NCBI GenBank assembly: GCA_029246995.1
Contig: JAQWMB010000012.1
Coordinates: 39,725-103,724, forward strand
Direction of reading: 5' to 3'
DNA from: Dehalococcoidia bacterium
GTDB taxonomy: Bacteria; Chloroflexota; Dehalococcoidia; UBA2979
Length of the DNA: 64,000 bases
Position numbers and translations under genes: made by a program. The notes below the pieces were generated by a model that ran no database searches, was not told where the DNA came from, and was given only the letters and a program-made list of their open reading frames with translations. Shown here piece by piece: positions 24,348-33,205 of the stretch (positions are counted from its first letter, which is position 1; every line of letters starts with the position of its first letter).

Positions 24348-25121
24348 TTAATAATTACAGAGCTTAGGTTTCTTAGATCCCTTATACAAACGATCTGCCC
24401 AGTTTTGTGACTTGCTCACTAAGTCCGAACTTTTTACTGTTGTCATGAATTCAGCAGGACAGAGCCATTCTTCACTCCCACGATTATTTTTTTTCAATGA
24501 CATGTGGACATGGGCCCATTCATCTTGACCATATAGATAACCTATTAACTGACCTTGACGCACAGTATCTCCAGCTTTTATTGTCATCGATTGTAGCATT
24601 TTATTGGCAAGAGTTTTTTGTTCAGCAATTTTTGTCGCGTTGGCAGGCCCAGCAGATGGCTCAAGGCTGTATACAATGATTTGGCCATTAGGAATTTGCC
24701 ACGCCAGATTAATTTGAAATGCGCCATCGGGAGGTCTTTCAAATATTTGAACGAACATGACTTGGCCATCTGAAATTGCTTGAAGCGCAACTTCTTTTTG
24801 ATTTGTAAAGTAATCAAGACCATTATGAAATTGAATGCCCAGCTGATTCTCTTGAACGGCAAAAGGCTGAACTCCCCAGTAATCGACAGGGTCCATAAAA
24901 GGAGAAACCAAGAGACTTAAAGGCTCAGATGACGAAGTTAGAGTTTGTTTAGTAAGTCTTTGCTTTGTGGGGGTGGTTGTTTGATTCTGAACAGGAATGC
25001 TTGTTGTCTGTGCAGTTTTAGTTACATTATTCACTCTGGGAGATGTCGGTTCCTCTGATGCACAACCAAGCACGACTATGCTGAAAAAGGATACTGCCAC
25101 AATTATTTTTTTGAAACCCAC
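24348..25121 (-). CDS. M23-family metallopeptidase lipoprotein
   Basis: About 257 residues from a GTG at 25121, chosen because GGAG lies 6 bp upstream and the product then begins MGFKKIIVAVSFFSIVVLGC, an ideal lipoprotein signal; an ATG at 25142 is the alternative. A Thr/Gln/Pro linker leads to an M23 domain with the zinc ligands: FHNGLDYF (H99, D103) and AHVHMSL (H204, H206), plus AISDGQVMF and VRQGQLIGYLYG. Likely a surface-anchored peptidoglycan- or peptide-cleaving enzyme. It lies in the same accessory stretch as the degenerate M23-like lipoprotein. Confidence 0.8.
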   Translation of the reverse strand: MGFKKIIVAVSFFSIVVLGCASEEPTSPRVNNVTKTAQTTSIPVQNQTTTPTKQRLTKQTLTSSSEPLSLLVSPFMDPVDYWGVQPFAVQENQLGIQFHNGLDYFTNQKEVALQAISDGQVMFVQIFERPPDGAFQINLAWQIPNGQIIVYSLEPSAGPANATKIAEQKTLANKMLQSMTIKAGDTVRQGQLIGYLYGQDEWAHVHMSLKKNNRGSEEWLCPAEFMTTVKSSDLVSKSQNWADRLYKGSKKPKLCNY

Positions 25122-25137
25122 TTGAAGCTCCATTTCG

Positions 25138-25420
25138 CCCATCGATTATGAACTAGCATCTAGGCAAGATAGCATATTTTTCAAAAAATATTCAACAGAT
25201 TCCATTAGTAAATTAGATATTGGCTTAACTTTAATCATTACTGATAAAGATTTAACTACAAAAGAAGTGGGTATTTTATGATTCTCAGTCAAAAGGTTTT
25301 TTTAGAAAGACTTTACTTGGGAAACCAATAATAAAGACACAGTTAATTTAAGTCAAGCATTGAATTCAAATATTCTAATATCCTTTATGGCTTCTTTATA
25401 AAAGCACATTCAATGCTTGT
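25138..25420 (+). pseudogene. Probable gene remnant
   Basis: The 345-bp gap 25143-25487 has no complete gene. One frame stays open for about 47 codons to a stop near 25280 (product containing KLDIGLTLIITDKDLTTKEVG), and other frames continue with protein-like text (DSQSKGFFRKTLLGKP, then FKSSIEFKYSNI-like). This suggests a decayed gene with frameshifts. I cannot name the parent family and the call is weak. Confidence 0.3.
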
Positions 25421-25424
25421 GTGG

Positions 25425-25476
25425 TATAAAAATAAATGGGGGACCAAACGTAGCTGGTCCCCCATTTATTTTTATA
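25425..25476. terminator. Bidirectional terminator with perfect 22-bp stem
   Basis: 25425-25446 and 25455-25476 are exact inverted complements with an 8-base loop. The inner part is GC-rich (GGGGGACCA/TGGTCCCCC) and the outer part A/T-rich, giving a T-tract after the GC stem on both strands. It ends the leftward fba-lepB-pyrE-CDGSH operon and insulates it from the accessory region. Confidence 0.85.
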
Positions 25477-25487
25477 TTGAATAATGG

Positions 25488-25676
25488 CTAGGTTGTCCAA
25501 TTGGAACAATCTACATTGATTTCCATTGTTGTTTCACTAGTAATTTTTACTGATTTATAATCTGTGCTATGTTTTTTATTGTATTCTCTATGTTTATTAT
25601 CACAATACGGCAATGTTTTACTTAAACCACATGAGCAAATACTATATTTTTCATTTTTTTGTAGGTTTATTTTCAT
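25488..25676 (-). CDS. CDGSH iron-sulfur domain protein
   Basis: 62 residues. CSCGLSKTLPYCDNKH (Cys14, Cys16, Cys25, His29) is the full CDGSH-type [2Fe-2S] ligand set (C-x-C-x2-S-x3-P-x-C-D-x-x-H). It is followed by a short beta-rich tail. Such small proteins carry a redox-active, labile cluster; the physiological role in bacteria is unclear. It starts 3 bp after the pyrE stop and is the last gene of the leftward operon. Confidence 0.85.
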   Translation of the reverse strand: MKINLQKNEKYSICSCGLSKTLPYCDNKHREYNKKHSTDYKSVKITSETTMEINVDCSNWTT

Positions 25677-25679
25677 TTA

Positions 25680-26243
25680 TTAGGTCACTTTTAAAGGAAT
25701 ATTATCATTGCAAAGCGGACATTCATTTGCTTCATAGTTTTGCAATGTAATTTTTACTAATGATTTTGATGGTAGATTAAAGTCAATTGGCTGCATTGAT
25801 CTATCAGCAATAATTGCTACGCCCACTACAGTTCCATTTGCATTTTTTACTGCATCAATTGTTTCAAAAATTGACTGTCCACTTGTAAGGATATCATCCA
25901 CAACAAGTACTTTTTCATTAGGTTGAATTAAGTAGTCTCTACCTATAGCTCGACCATTTTCTACTTTTTCAGCAATAATGCTTCGAACGCGATAGTTGCG
26001 TGCTACTTCATATGCAATGATAGCACCACCAGTTGTTGGCCCAACAATTAAATCAGGCTGTAAATCCTTAGTCAGCTCATAGATATCTTTACAAATTAAC
26101 TCTGTAAGATCTGGCCATTGCAATAAATTAAATTTCTCTAAATATGTATCGGAATGGACACCTGAATTGAGTTTAAAATGCCCACTTTGAATGACTTTAG
26201 CATCAATTAGCAATGATCTAATTTCTTCTTGATTCTTTACCAT
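25680..26243 (-). CDS. pyrE: Orotate phosphoribosyltransferase
   Basis: 187 residues. Transfers PRPP ribose phosphate to orotate in UMP synthesis. PRPP-binding signature VLVVDDILTSGQS, plus GPTTGGAIIAYEVA and an N-terminal IQSGHFKLNSGVHSDTYLEKF (the typical GxFxLxSGxxS). The closing CPLCNDNIPL is a small Cys pair at the C-terminus seen in some PyrE proteins. It starts 4 bp after the lepB stop. Confidence 0.93.
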   Translation of the reverse strand: MVKNQEEIRSLLIDAKVIQSGHFKLNSGVHSDTYLEKFNLLQWPDLTELICKDIYELTKDLQPDLIVGPTTGGAIIAYEVARNYRVRSIIAEKVENGRAIGRDYLIQPNEKVLVVDDILTSGQSIFETIDAVKNANGTVVGVAIIADRSMQPIDFNLPSKSLVKITLQNYEANECPLCNDNIPLKVT

Positions 26244-26247
26244 AATT

Positions 26248-27090
26248 TTATTTTCCTAAATTATATTTTATACCATGTTCTAAGTTATTTATTCTATCTC
26301 GCGGCCAGTAAATTAATTGTGTCTTTCCTATAATGTCATGCATCTCTATGAACCCTAAGTATCTTGAGTCATTAGAAGCATATTTATTATCACCTAGGAC
26401 AAATACTTTTCCTTCCGGTACAATTATTTTTTCTAAATATAATTTAGGCATTCTTAGGAGGGAAGGTGCTTGTGCGTCAAATTCTTGAATTGGAGTGCCA
26501 TCTACAGTAATTATGCCATCTTGCATTTGTACAATTTGTCCTGGCATAGCTGCAATACGTTTTACTAAGTTTCTTTTGTATTCTCCACCCTGAGCGAATA
26601 CAATAATATCTCCAATTTTAAGAGTATTTCTAATCTCCAAACTTTCTCTATCAAGAAATGGTATCCATGTAGTATTGATTGATTTGTATGTTAATTTATT
26701 CACAATCAGATAATCATTATTATAAAATGTAGGCTCCATGGAAATACCACTTACAACATAGTTTTGAAATGCTTGTCTACTAAAGATAAATACTATGAAT
26801 GCAATTATAAATATCTTAGAAATTTCTTTAATTGCAGATTGAATATTTTGCAGACTACTTGATTCTGCATCTAAAGCGATAGGTTGTGCTTCGGATACTA
26901 AAGTATATTCATAAATAACATCAGCAATTTTTTGATTCAGCATAATTTTTCTATAAATATATTTTGAATTATCTGGAACCTCTAATGTACTATCAGGAAA
27001 ATGACGTAGCCCAAGGTTTTTTGAGTCAATATTTTTTGTATATCGCTCATCTGGTAATACGACTTGTTTATGAAAATTGATATGATGCAT
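26248..27090 (-). CDS. lepB: Signal peptidase I
   Basis: 280 residues. Membrane serine protease that removes Sec/Tat signal peptides. One transmembrane helix (about 90-107) precedes the catalytic SGISMEPTF (Ser117). KRNLVKRIAAMPGQ carries the general-base Lys, and VFVLGDNKYASNDSRYLGFI is box E. About 90 residues precede the membrane helix, unusually long for a single-span enzyme; an internal ATG at codon 50 is an alternative start, but AAGG precedes the upstream one. Operon with fba and pyrE. Confidence 0.92.
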   Translation of the reverse strand: MHHINFHKQVVLPDERYTKNIDSKNLGLRHFPDSTLEVPDNSKYIYRKIMLNQKIADVIYEYTLVSEAQPIALDAESSSLQNIQSAIKEISKIFIIAFIVFIFSRQAFQNYVVSGISMEPTFYNNDYLIVNKLTYKSINTTWIPFLDRESLEIRNTLKIGDIIVFAQGGEYKRNLVKRIAAMPGQIVQMQDGIITVDGTPIQEFDAQAPSLLRMPKLYLEKIIVPEGKVFVLGDNKYASNDSRYLGFIEMHDIIGKTQLIYWPRDRINNLEHGIKYNLGK

Positions 27091-27106
27091 GCTTTGCCTT
27101 ATTAAT

Positions 27107-27937
27107 TTAGTAACTAGTATACTGATTTTTGGAATTTAAGTCATTGCAAATTAGCTGTACGTATCTTGTCAATTCTTTTTTATTATTGCCTAAAGAAAAG
27201 TTTTCTGAATTATGATTCTTATAAAAAATATTGTGGATAGCTGTTCCGAAGTTAATTTTTTTTACCCCATGTTGATTTAATTTAGAGAATGATTTTTTGT
27301 TAATTCCAGAACCACCATGAATCACTAATGGCTTATTAACATTAATTTGTATTTTATTAAGTAAGTTATAATTAATTTTTCCAGCAATGCCATGCCTTGC
27401 ACCAATGGCAATCGCTAGTGAGTCTACTTGTGTTTTTTCTACAAAATAGCTTGCTTCATCAGGATCGGTATACAAACTTTCTGTAAATGTTGCATCACCA
27501 ATTAGTTCGGATTGCCCACCTATAACGCCGAGTTCTCCTTCAAGACCATTAGCACTTACATTAATGGTATTAATGATTACTTTGATTTTATTTATGTTTT
27601 CTTCTAGTGGAAGAGTTGAATAATCTAACATGAATGATGAATAATGGTTACTCTTAGCTTCTTGGACTTCTTCTAAGGTATTTGCATGATCTAGGTGAAG
27701 TGCAACTGGAATGGGGTGTTTTTGTACTAGATCATTAATTGCCTTACCTGCTTTTTTGATGGTTAAAAAAGATTGAATGTTCTTTTGGTTTGTTTGTAAA
27801 AAAATTGGTGATTTAGCTAGTTTTGACCCGTCGAGTATTGCTTGAGCCATATCTACAGATGATACATTAAAGGCAGGTAAAATATAATTATTATGTGATG
27901 CATGATTGAGCAGTGAGATGCCAGATACTCTTACCAC
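27107..27937 (-). CDS. fba: Class II fructose-bisphosphate aldolase family protein
   Basis: About 276 residues from a GTG at 27937, chosen for an AAGGAAGGA site 7 bp upstream and because the product then begins MVRVSGISLLNHA like the family. Zinc site: HLDHA; also SFMLDYSTLPLEEN, EGELGVIGG, IGARHG and VIHGGSGI. It reversibly splits fructose-1,6-bisphosphate; a tagatose-bisphosphate aldolase is possible. First gene of the leftward operon. It diverges from the SIMPL gene with a 68-bp intergenic region. Confidence 0.87.
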   Translation of the reverse strand: MVRVSGISLLNHASHNNYILPAFNVSSVDMAQAILDGSKLAKSPIFLQTNQKNIQSFLTIKKAGKAINDLVQKHPIPVALHLDHANTLEEVQEAKSNHYSSFMLDYSTLPLEENINKIKVIINTINVSANGLEGELGVIGGQSELIGDATFTESLYTDPDEASYFVEKTQVDSLAIAIGARHGIAGKINYNLLNKIQINVNKPLVIHGGSGINKKSFSKLNQHGVKKINFGTAIHNIFYKNHNSENFSLGNNKKELTRYVQLICNDLNSKNQYTSY

Positions 27938-28005
27938 TATTGCATCCTTCCTTGGTAGCAATAAAAATTGTATAATTATTTACACATAAAAAGTTAGGAA
28001 GTTTC

Positions 28006-28818
28006 TTGAATATTTTGAATTATCGCTCTTTTGTGCTTGTTATGGTCATAGCTATTTTCTTTGGCAATTTAGTTCTTATACTTGATAGTAGGAATGGTCA
28101 AGATTCTATAATGCAAGATGCTGATAATCAAATGAAAAATTCCTCTTCTCGTACTGCATCGAATAACACGATTATTGAAGCTACTAAACGGTCAATTCAG
28201 GTCACCGGATTGGGCAGTGTAAGCCTTGAACCCGATATAGCAACTTTTTCAATCAATGTTCTCACACAAAGAGAGAGTGCCTCCATAGCAAGAGAAGATT
28301 CTGCCCGTAAACTTAATCAAATATTTGCATCACTCAAACGTTTTGGTATTGATCAAAAAGATATCAGAACAACGAATTATTCTCTCTATCCTGAATATGT
28401 GTATGAGAAAAATAAAATGAGAAGAATTGAAGCATTTAATGTGTCTAATAATTTAAATGTGAAAGTTCGACAACTAGAACAAGTTGGCTCCATTATTGAT
28501 GGGATAATCAAATTGGATTCTGGCGATATACGAATTAACAATATAGCTTTTGATATTGATGATTCAGGTTCTTATGAAGATCAAGCCAGGGAGTCTGCAA
28601 TCAAGAATGCAATTGCGAAAGCATCAAAAATTGCAAAAAGTGCCAATGTGCAACTTGGTACTCCTTCAATTATCATAGATATAGAACCATTTTCTAATGG
28701 TAATCCTATTGGTGTGCAGCGTTCGATGATGGCAGAGATGGAATCTACTCCTACAACTATTGCAACTGGACAAATTGTTATTGAATCAAAAGTACAAGTT
28801 ACTTTTGCAATCAAATAA
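28006..28818 (+). CDS. SIMPL (DUF541) domain protein, exported
   Basis: 270 residues with a TTG start. An N-terminal hydrophobic segment (about residues 8-27) is a signal peptide or anchor. The rest is a SIMPL/DUF541 domain: IQVTGLGSVSLEPDIATFSINVLTQRESASIA, then YSLYPEYVYEKNKMRRIEAFNVSN and ARESAIKNAIAKASKIAKSANV. The family is periplasmic or outer-surface in other bacteria, with oligomeric ring structures; the role is unclear. It probably starts the rightward transcript that reaches dcd. Confidence 0.87.
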   Translation: MNILNYRSFVLVMVIAIFFGNLVLILDSRNGQDSIMQDADNQMKNSSSRTASNNTIIEATKRSIQVTGLGSVSLEPDIATFSINVLTQRESASIAREDSARKLNQIFASLKRFGIDQKDIRTTNYSLYPEYVYEKNKMRRIEAFNVSNNLNVKVRQLEQVGSIIDGIIKLDSGDIRINNIAFDIDDSGSYEDQARESAIKNAIAKASKIAKSANVQLGTPSIIIDIEPFSNGNPIGVQRSMMAEMESTPTTIATGQIVIESKVQVTFAIK

Positions 28819-28907
28819 ATTTATTGTGTTTGAATCCTTATGATTATAATTATGCTGTGCTAAAATTGTGCTACTATTTAACATGATTAATTTTGATTGG
28901 AAATAAA

Positions 28908-29471
28908 GTGGTACTTAGTGATAGATCTATTAAAGAAGCTTTAGATTCGGGTAGAATAATTGTTAGCCCTATAGGAGAAAATGCGATCCAACCAGCATCA
29001 TTGGATATTAGATTGGATCGAGAATTTAGAGTTTTCAGAAATCATCGTGATTCTTTTATTGATATTCGTTCTCCGATGGAATCACTTACTGAAATAGAAA
29101 CCATTGATGACGATCAAGCATTTGTGCTACACCCCAATGAATTTGTTTTAGGTTCTACTATTGAACTTGTGGAGCTTCCTAACGATATCGTTGCTCGTGT
29201 TGAAGGAAAGTCATCTTTAGGTAGGCTAGGCTTATTAGTTCATGCCACTGCTGGTTATGTAGATCCTGGTTGGCAAGGAAAGCTCACGATGGAACTATCT
29301 AACGTTTCTAATTTACCAATTAAGTTATATTACAATATGAAAATTGGCCAACTTTCGTTCTTTGAATTATCAACACCTTCAGATAATCCATATGGGTCTG
29401 GTGCTATTAAATCAAAATATCAAAATCAGGAAGGTCCTACAGCAAGTAAGGGTTATTCAGACTATGAATAA
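28908..29471 (+). CDS. dcd: dCTP deaminase
   Basis: 187 residues from the GTG at 28908 (MVLSDRSIKEAL), the normal family start; a TTG five codons earlier is less likely. Motifs: QPASLDIRLDREFRVF, VARVEGKSSLGRLGLLVHATAGYVDPGWQG (the active-site block with Glu and Ser/Arg residues) and QLSFFEL. It converts dCTP to dUTP, or to dUMP in the bifunctional form; which one cannot be told here. It lies 17 bp upstream of ribD. Confidence 0.93.
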   Translation: MVLSDRSIKEALDSGRIIVSPIGENAIQPASLDIRLDREFRVFRNHRDSFIDIRSPMESLTEIETIDDDQAFVLHPNEFVLGSTIELVELPNDIVARVEGKSSLGRLGLLVHATAGYVDPGWQGKLTMELSNVSNLPIKLYYNMKIGQLSFFELSTPSDNPYGSGAIKSKYQNQEGPTASKGYSDYE

Positions 29472-29488
29472 AATGCATTAAAAAAATC

Positions 29489-30601
29489 ATGAGCCACGAA
29501 TCAATTTCTCATTTTATGTCAGAAGCAATGAAGTTAGCAGAACAATCTATACCTTTTTCTTCACCTAATCCAGCTGTTGGGGCAGTCATTGTAAAAAATG
29601 GAAAAATAATTGGGAAGGGTAAAACGAGTCCTTTTGGAGGGCGACATGCTGAAGCGAACGCAATTAGAAGTGTCCATGATAAAAATTATTTAAAAGGAGC
29701 AACGCTTTATTGTACGCTGGAGCCATGTTCACATTCTGGTAAGACTCCACCATGTACTACGGCTATTATTGAATCAAAATTTAAAAATGTCATAATTGCT
29801 TTGAAAGACCCAGATAGTCAGGTTAATGGAAAAGGAATTAAGCAACTGAGAAAAGCGAATATCCAAGTTATAATTGGAGATGGAAGCAATGAGGTGAACA
29901 ATCAATTAATGTCATATATATACCATCGTAAAACTGGTTTGCCATTTTTTTCTGCTAAGTTGGCATCTACGTTAGATGGTAAAATAGCAACGATGAAAAA
30001 TGATTCAAAATGGATTTCAAATAATGCTAGTAGAAATAGAGTGCATAAATTTAGAAGCAAAGTCGATGCAATTTTAGTTGGTTCAAAGACAGTCATTATT
30101 GACAATCCTTTTTTAACTGCGAGGCGTAATGGTAAGTTGCTTAAAAATCAACCATTAAGAATTGTTATTGATTCTAAGGGTCAACTATCAACGAACTATA
30201 ATATATTTAATAATGATGCAGAAACTTTAGTTGTTACAACTGATGCTTCCTCAAAAAAATGGCGGAAACAAATAGAAAAAGCAGGCCATAGTTTCATTAT
30301 TATTGACGACAAATTAAAACAGGTAGATTTATTAAAATTTGCGCAATCAATGAGTGAATTAGGCATTATGCATATTCATGTCGAGGGTGGTGGGCAATTA
30401 ATTGGAGCACTGATGCATCACCAACTTATAATTAAATTATATTTATTTATCGCACCAAAAATTATTGGTAATCAGAAAGCTATTAACATGATTGATGGTT
30501 TAAATATAGAAAAGGTTTCTGAGGCATTAAAGTTAATTAATACTTCCTATGAATTCATTAAGCAGGATATACTTATTGCTGGAGAAGTTGACTATAAATA
30601 G
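29489..30601 (+). CDS. ribD: Bifunctional riboflavin deaminase/reductase RibD
   Basis: 370 residues. The N-terminal deaminase domain has the zinc site HAEANAI and PCSHSGKTPPC. The C-terminal reductase domain begins near 150 with SAKLASTLDGKIA and contains VDAILVGSKTVIIDNP and MHIHVEGGGQLIGALM. Catalyses the second and third steps from GTP to riboflavin. First of four contiguous riboflavin genes. No FMN riboswitch lies in the short upstream gap. Confidence 0.96.
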   Translation: MSHESISHFMSEAMKLAEQSIPFSSPNPAVGAVIVKNGKIIGKGKTSPFGGRHAEANAIRSVHDKNYLKGATLYCTLEPCSHSGKTPPCTTAIIESKFKNVIIALKDPDSQVNGKGIKQLRKANIQVIIGDGSNEVNNQLMSYIYHRKTGLPFFSAKLASTLDGKIATMKNDSKWISNNASRNRVHKFRSKVDAILVGSKTVIIDNPFLTARRNGKLLKNQPLRIVIDSKGQLSTNYNIFNNDAETLVVTTDASSKKWRKQIEKAGHSFIIIDDKLKQVDLLKFAQSMSELGIMHIHVEGGGQLIGALMHHQLIIKLYLFIAPKIIGNQKAINMIDGLNIEKVSEALKLINTSYEFIKQDILIAGEVDYK

Positions 30602-30616
30602 TTTTAAGGAAATTCT

Positions 30617-31195
30617 TTGTTTACTGGAATTATTGAAGAAATCGGTTTGGTAACTAAAAATCAATCTGGCGAGCTAAAGGTTTCTTGCATGAAATTATTA
30701 AGCGATGCGCAATATGGTGATTCCATTGCAGTAAATGGTGTTGATTTAACGATAAGTGGAATTTATGATAATGAGCTAGGTTTCAATGTAATGCCTGAGA
30801 CATTTAGGAAGTCTAATTTATTAGATGCTATTAAGGGAACTAAAGTCAATTTGGAACGTTCTTTAACATTACAAACTAAATTATCCGGTCATATTGTTCG
30901 CGGTGTTGTGGAGACAACCTGTCAGTTGATTTCTTTAGAAGATGAAAATAATGCCATCATAGCTACATATGAAGTTGACCCAATATTTTTGAAGTATATT
31001 TTGATTAAAGGGCCCGTAACTTTGGATGGAGCCTCTTTAACTATAATTTCTAAAAATGAAAATTCCTTTGCAGTTTCTTTAGTTGAGTGGACGCAACAAA
31101 ATACAAATTTAATTGAATCAAAAATTGGCAAACTAGTTAACTTAGAAACAGATATCTTTGCTCGTTATATTGATCAACTAATTGATCGTGAATAA
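30617..31195 (+). CDS. ribE: Riboflavin synthase alpha subunit
   Basis: 192 residues with a TTG start after AAGGAA. Begins MFTGIIEEIGLV, the family hallmark, and shows the duplicated half structure (GDSIAVNGVDLTI and later GPVTLDGASLTII). Dismutates two dimethyl-lumazine molecules to riboflavin. It lies between ribD (15 bp) and ribBA (30 bp). Confidence 0.95.
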   Translation: MFTGIIEEIGLVTKNQSGELKVSCMKLLSDAQYGDSIAVNGVDLTISGIYDNELGFNVMPETFRKSNLLDAIKGTKVNLERSLTLQTKLSGHIVRGVVETTCQLISLEDENNAIIATYEVDPIFLKYILIKGPVTLDGASLTIISKNENSFAVSLVEWTQQNTNLIESKIGKLVNLETDIFARYIDQLIDRE

Positions 31196-31225
31196 TTTAC
31201 TAGTATCATCATAGAAGGAGTTAAA

Positions 31226-32458
31226 ATGGAAAAATCAAAAAAATCTCTACATGTCGATGCTGAACAAGCAATTTTAATGTTTAAAGAAGGAAGTCCTTTA
31301 ATTATCGTCGATGATGAGGATCGTGAAAATGAAGGGGATGTAGCAATTCCTGCACAGTTTTGTACATCTGGGATGGTCAACTTTATGGCAAAAGAGGCCA
31401 GAGGCCTTATATGTACGCCATTAGATACACCTATAGCGGAAAAATTAAATTTAAATTTAATGACAGGTTCAGAAGGAGATACAATAGAAAGTACTGCTTT
31501 TACAGTAACAGTTGAAGCGGCAAATGGTATAACCACAGGAATATCTGCTCAAGATAGAGCAAAAACAATTAGTGTTCTAGCAGATAAAAATAGCACTTCA
31601 AGAGATCTTGTTAAGCCAGGACATGTTTTTCCTCTTAAAGCACGAGAGGGAGGAGTTTTAGTTCGAGCAGGACAAACTGAAGCATCAGTAGATTTATGTA
31701 AAATGGCCGGTCTTTATCCAGTTGCAGTGATTTGTGAAATTATGAAAGATGATGGTGAAATGGCTCGCATGGGTGATCTTGAAGAGTTTGCACAGAAACA
31801 CAAAATGAAAATAGTAACCGTGGAAGCACTTATTAGTTATAGAATGTCTGAAGAAAGATTAATCACCAGAGTTACTGAAACCGCATTACCTACTGTTTAT
31901 GGTGAATTTAAGGCTATAGCCTATCATACAAAAATTGATAGCAAAGAACATGTTGCATTAGTCATGGGTGACGTAACTAAAGACGACGCATGTTTAGTCA
32001 GAGTACATGATCAGTGTTTAACTGGTGATGTTTTTGGTTCTAAAAGATGTGATTGTGGCGAACAATTAGATGCTGCGATGAAAATAGTTGCTCAAAATGG
32101 TAACGGTGTTATTGTATATATGGATCAAGAGGGAAGAGGTATTGGTTTACACAACAAATTAAAGGCTTACAGTTTGCAAGATCAAGGATTGGATACTGTT
32201 GAAGCAAATGAAGCATTAGGTTTTTCTGCAGATAAAAGAGATTATGGAATAGGTTGCCAAATACTGGTTGATTTAGGTATTAAAAAATTACGATTAATTA
32301 CTAATAATCCAATGAAAAGGTCAGGATTAGAGGGTTTTGGGTTGCGAGTTGTTGATAGAGTTCCAATTGAAGTTGAGCCAAATAAACATAATTTAAAATA
32401 TCTTACAACCAAACGGGATAAAATGGGTCATTTGCTAAATTTGGATGAGGGCGCATGA
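31226..32458 (+). CDS. ribBA: Bifunctional DHBP synthase / GTP cyclohydrolase II
   Basis: 410 residues. The N-terminal domain (1-205) is 3,4-dihydroxy-2-butanone-4-phosphate synthase: VDDEDRENEGD, TALPTVYG linker, GHVFPLKAREGGVLVRAGQTEASVDL. The C-terminal domain (206-400) is GTP cyclohydrolase II with the zinc cysteines in CLTGDVFGSKRCDCGEQL and DQEGRGIGL. Supplies both precursors of the lumazine step. AGGAG precedes the ATG. Its stop overlaps the ribH start (ATGA-type overlap of 4 bp). Confidence 0.97.
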   Translation: MEKSKKSLHVDAEQAILMFKEGSPLIIVDDEDRENEGDVAIPAQFCTSGMVNFMAKEARGLICTPLDTPIAEKLNLNLMTGSEGDTIESTAFTVTVEAANGITTGISAQDRAKTISVLADKNSTSRDLVKPGHVFPLKAREGGVLVRAGQTEASVDLCKMAGLYPVAVICEIMKDDGEMARMGDLEEFAQKHKMKIVTVEALISYRMSEERLITRVTETALPTVYGEFKAIAYHTKIDSKEHVALVMGDVTKDDACLVRVHDQCLTGDVFGSKRCDCGEQLDAAMKIVAQNGNGVIVYMDQEGRGIGLHNKLKAYSLQDQGLDTVEANEALGFSADKRDYGIGCQILVDLGIKKLRLITNNPMKRSGLEGFGLRVVDRVPIEVEPNKHNLKYLTTKRDKMGHLLNLDEGA

Positions 32459-32892
32459 GTAATACCAATGAGCATTTCGAAGATAATATCGCTGTAGTAA
32501 TTTCAGAATTTAATAAAGATATTTCTACGAAATTATTAGATATTTTTTTGACTCATGCTAATACTGTAAATTTTCCACAAAAAAACATAGAAATTCATCA
32601 TGTTCCTGGTGCTTTTGAAATACCACTAATTGCAAAACAATTGGCTATGATGGACAATATTGATGCAATAGTTTGTCTTGGATCTGTAATTAGAGGTGAG
32701 ACAATCCACTTTGAATTAATTGCTCATCAACTTGCTCAAGGAATTCGAGAGATATCTCAAGAACATCTTACACCTATAATTTTTGGGGTTTTAACTGTCG
32801 AAAATTTAGAACAAGCTCATGCAAGATTACATAAAGCATCAGAATTTCTTGATACAGCCTTAAGCATGATTGCTCGTAATCGTTCATTTTAA
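32455..32892 (+). CDS. ribH: 6,7-dimethyl-8-ribityllumazine synthase
   Basis: 145 residues, slightly short of the usual ~155. Motifs: VISEFNKDISTKLLD, HHVPGAFEIPLIAKQLA, CLGSVIRGETIHFELIA (catalytic His) and FGVLTVENLEQAHAR. Condenses the RibD product with DHBP. Translationally coupled to ribBA. Completes the pathway genes here; only the pyrimidine phosphatase and FAD synthetase are not in this run. Confidence 0.95.
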   Translation: MSNTNEHFEDNIAVVISEFNKDISTKLLDIFLTHANTVNFPQKNIEIHHVPGAFEIPLIAKQLAMMDNIDAIVCLGSVIRGETIHFELIAHQLAQGIREISQEHLTPIIFGVLTVENLEQAHARLHKASEFLDTALSMIARNRSF

Positions 32893-32907
32893 GTCTTGGA
32901 GCTTGCA

Positions 32908-33198
32908 ATGAGTATTTGGTATAAAAAAAGTGATCCTTCTGGAGGTGAAGGGATTGATCCAAGCTCAATATCATCAATAAAAGTTGCTTATAAACTAATT
33001 AAGAAATTTCCCAATCTTCAGAAGAAACATAAAGTTGTAGCAGGCGGAATGGCAATTTCATCTGCTTTAATTATTCTAGCTAGTATTGCAATAGTAAAGC
33101 GTTTACAAAAAGGCCAATCTTTAAAAAAAGCACTTAATGAGATTTCTGAAGAAGAAATAGAAGCTATTCACATTAATAAAAAGCAAAAAAAACAATAA
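32908..33198 (+). CDS. Small basic membrane protein at the end of the riboflavin operon
   Basis: 96 residues from the ATG at 32908 (GGAG 8 bp upstream). A Gly/Ser/Pro-rich start, one transmembrane helix at about 46-65 (MAISSALIILASIAIV), and a charged Lys/Glu tail ending KKQKKQ. No family recognised. It is 15 bp after ribH, with the operon terminator directly downstream, so it is expressed with riboflavin genes. Whether it is linked to flavins is unknown. Confidence 0.6.
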   Translation: MSIWYKKSDPSGGEGIDPSSISSIKVAYKLIKKFPNLQKKHKVVAGGMAISSALIILASIAIVKRLQKGQSLKKALNEISEEEIEAIHINKKQKKQ

Positions 33199-33205
33199 TT
33201 GACAT

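Noticed and set aside
19309-25480. CRISPR array or prophage
   Set aside because: Repeats are few, irregularly spaced and differ in length; no cas, capsid, terminase or replication gene is visible.
29472-29488. FMN riboswitch before the riboflavin genes
   Set aside because: The gap between dcd and ribD is only 17 bp and contains none of the conserved RFN blocks.
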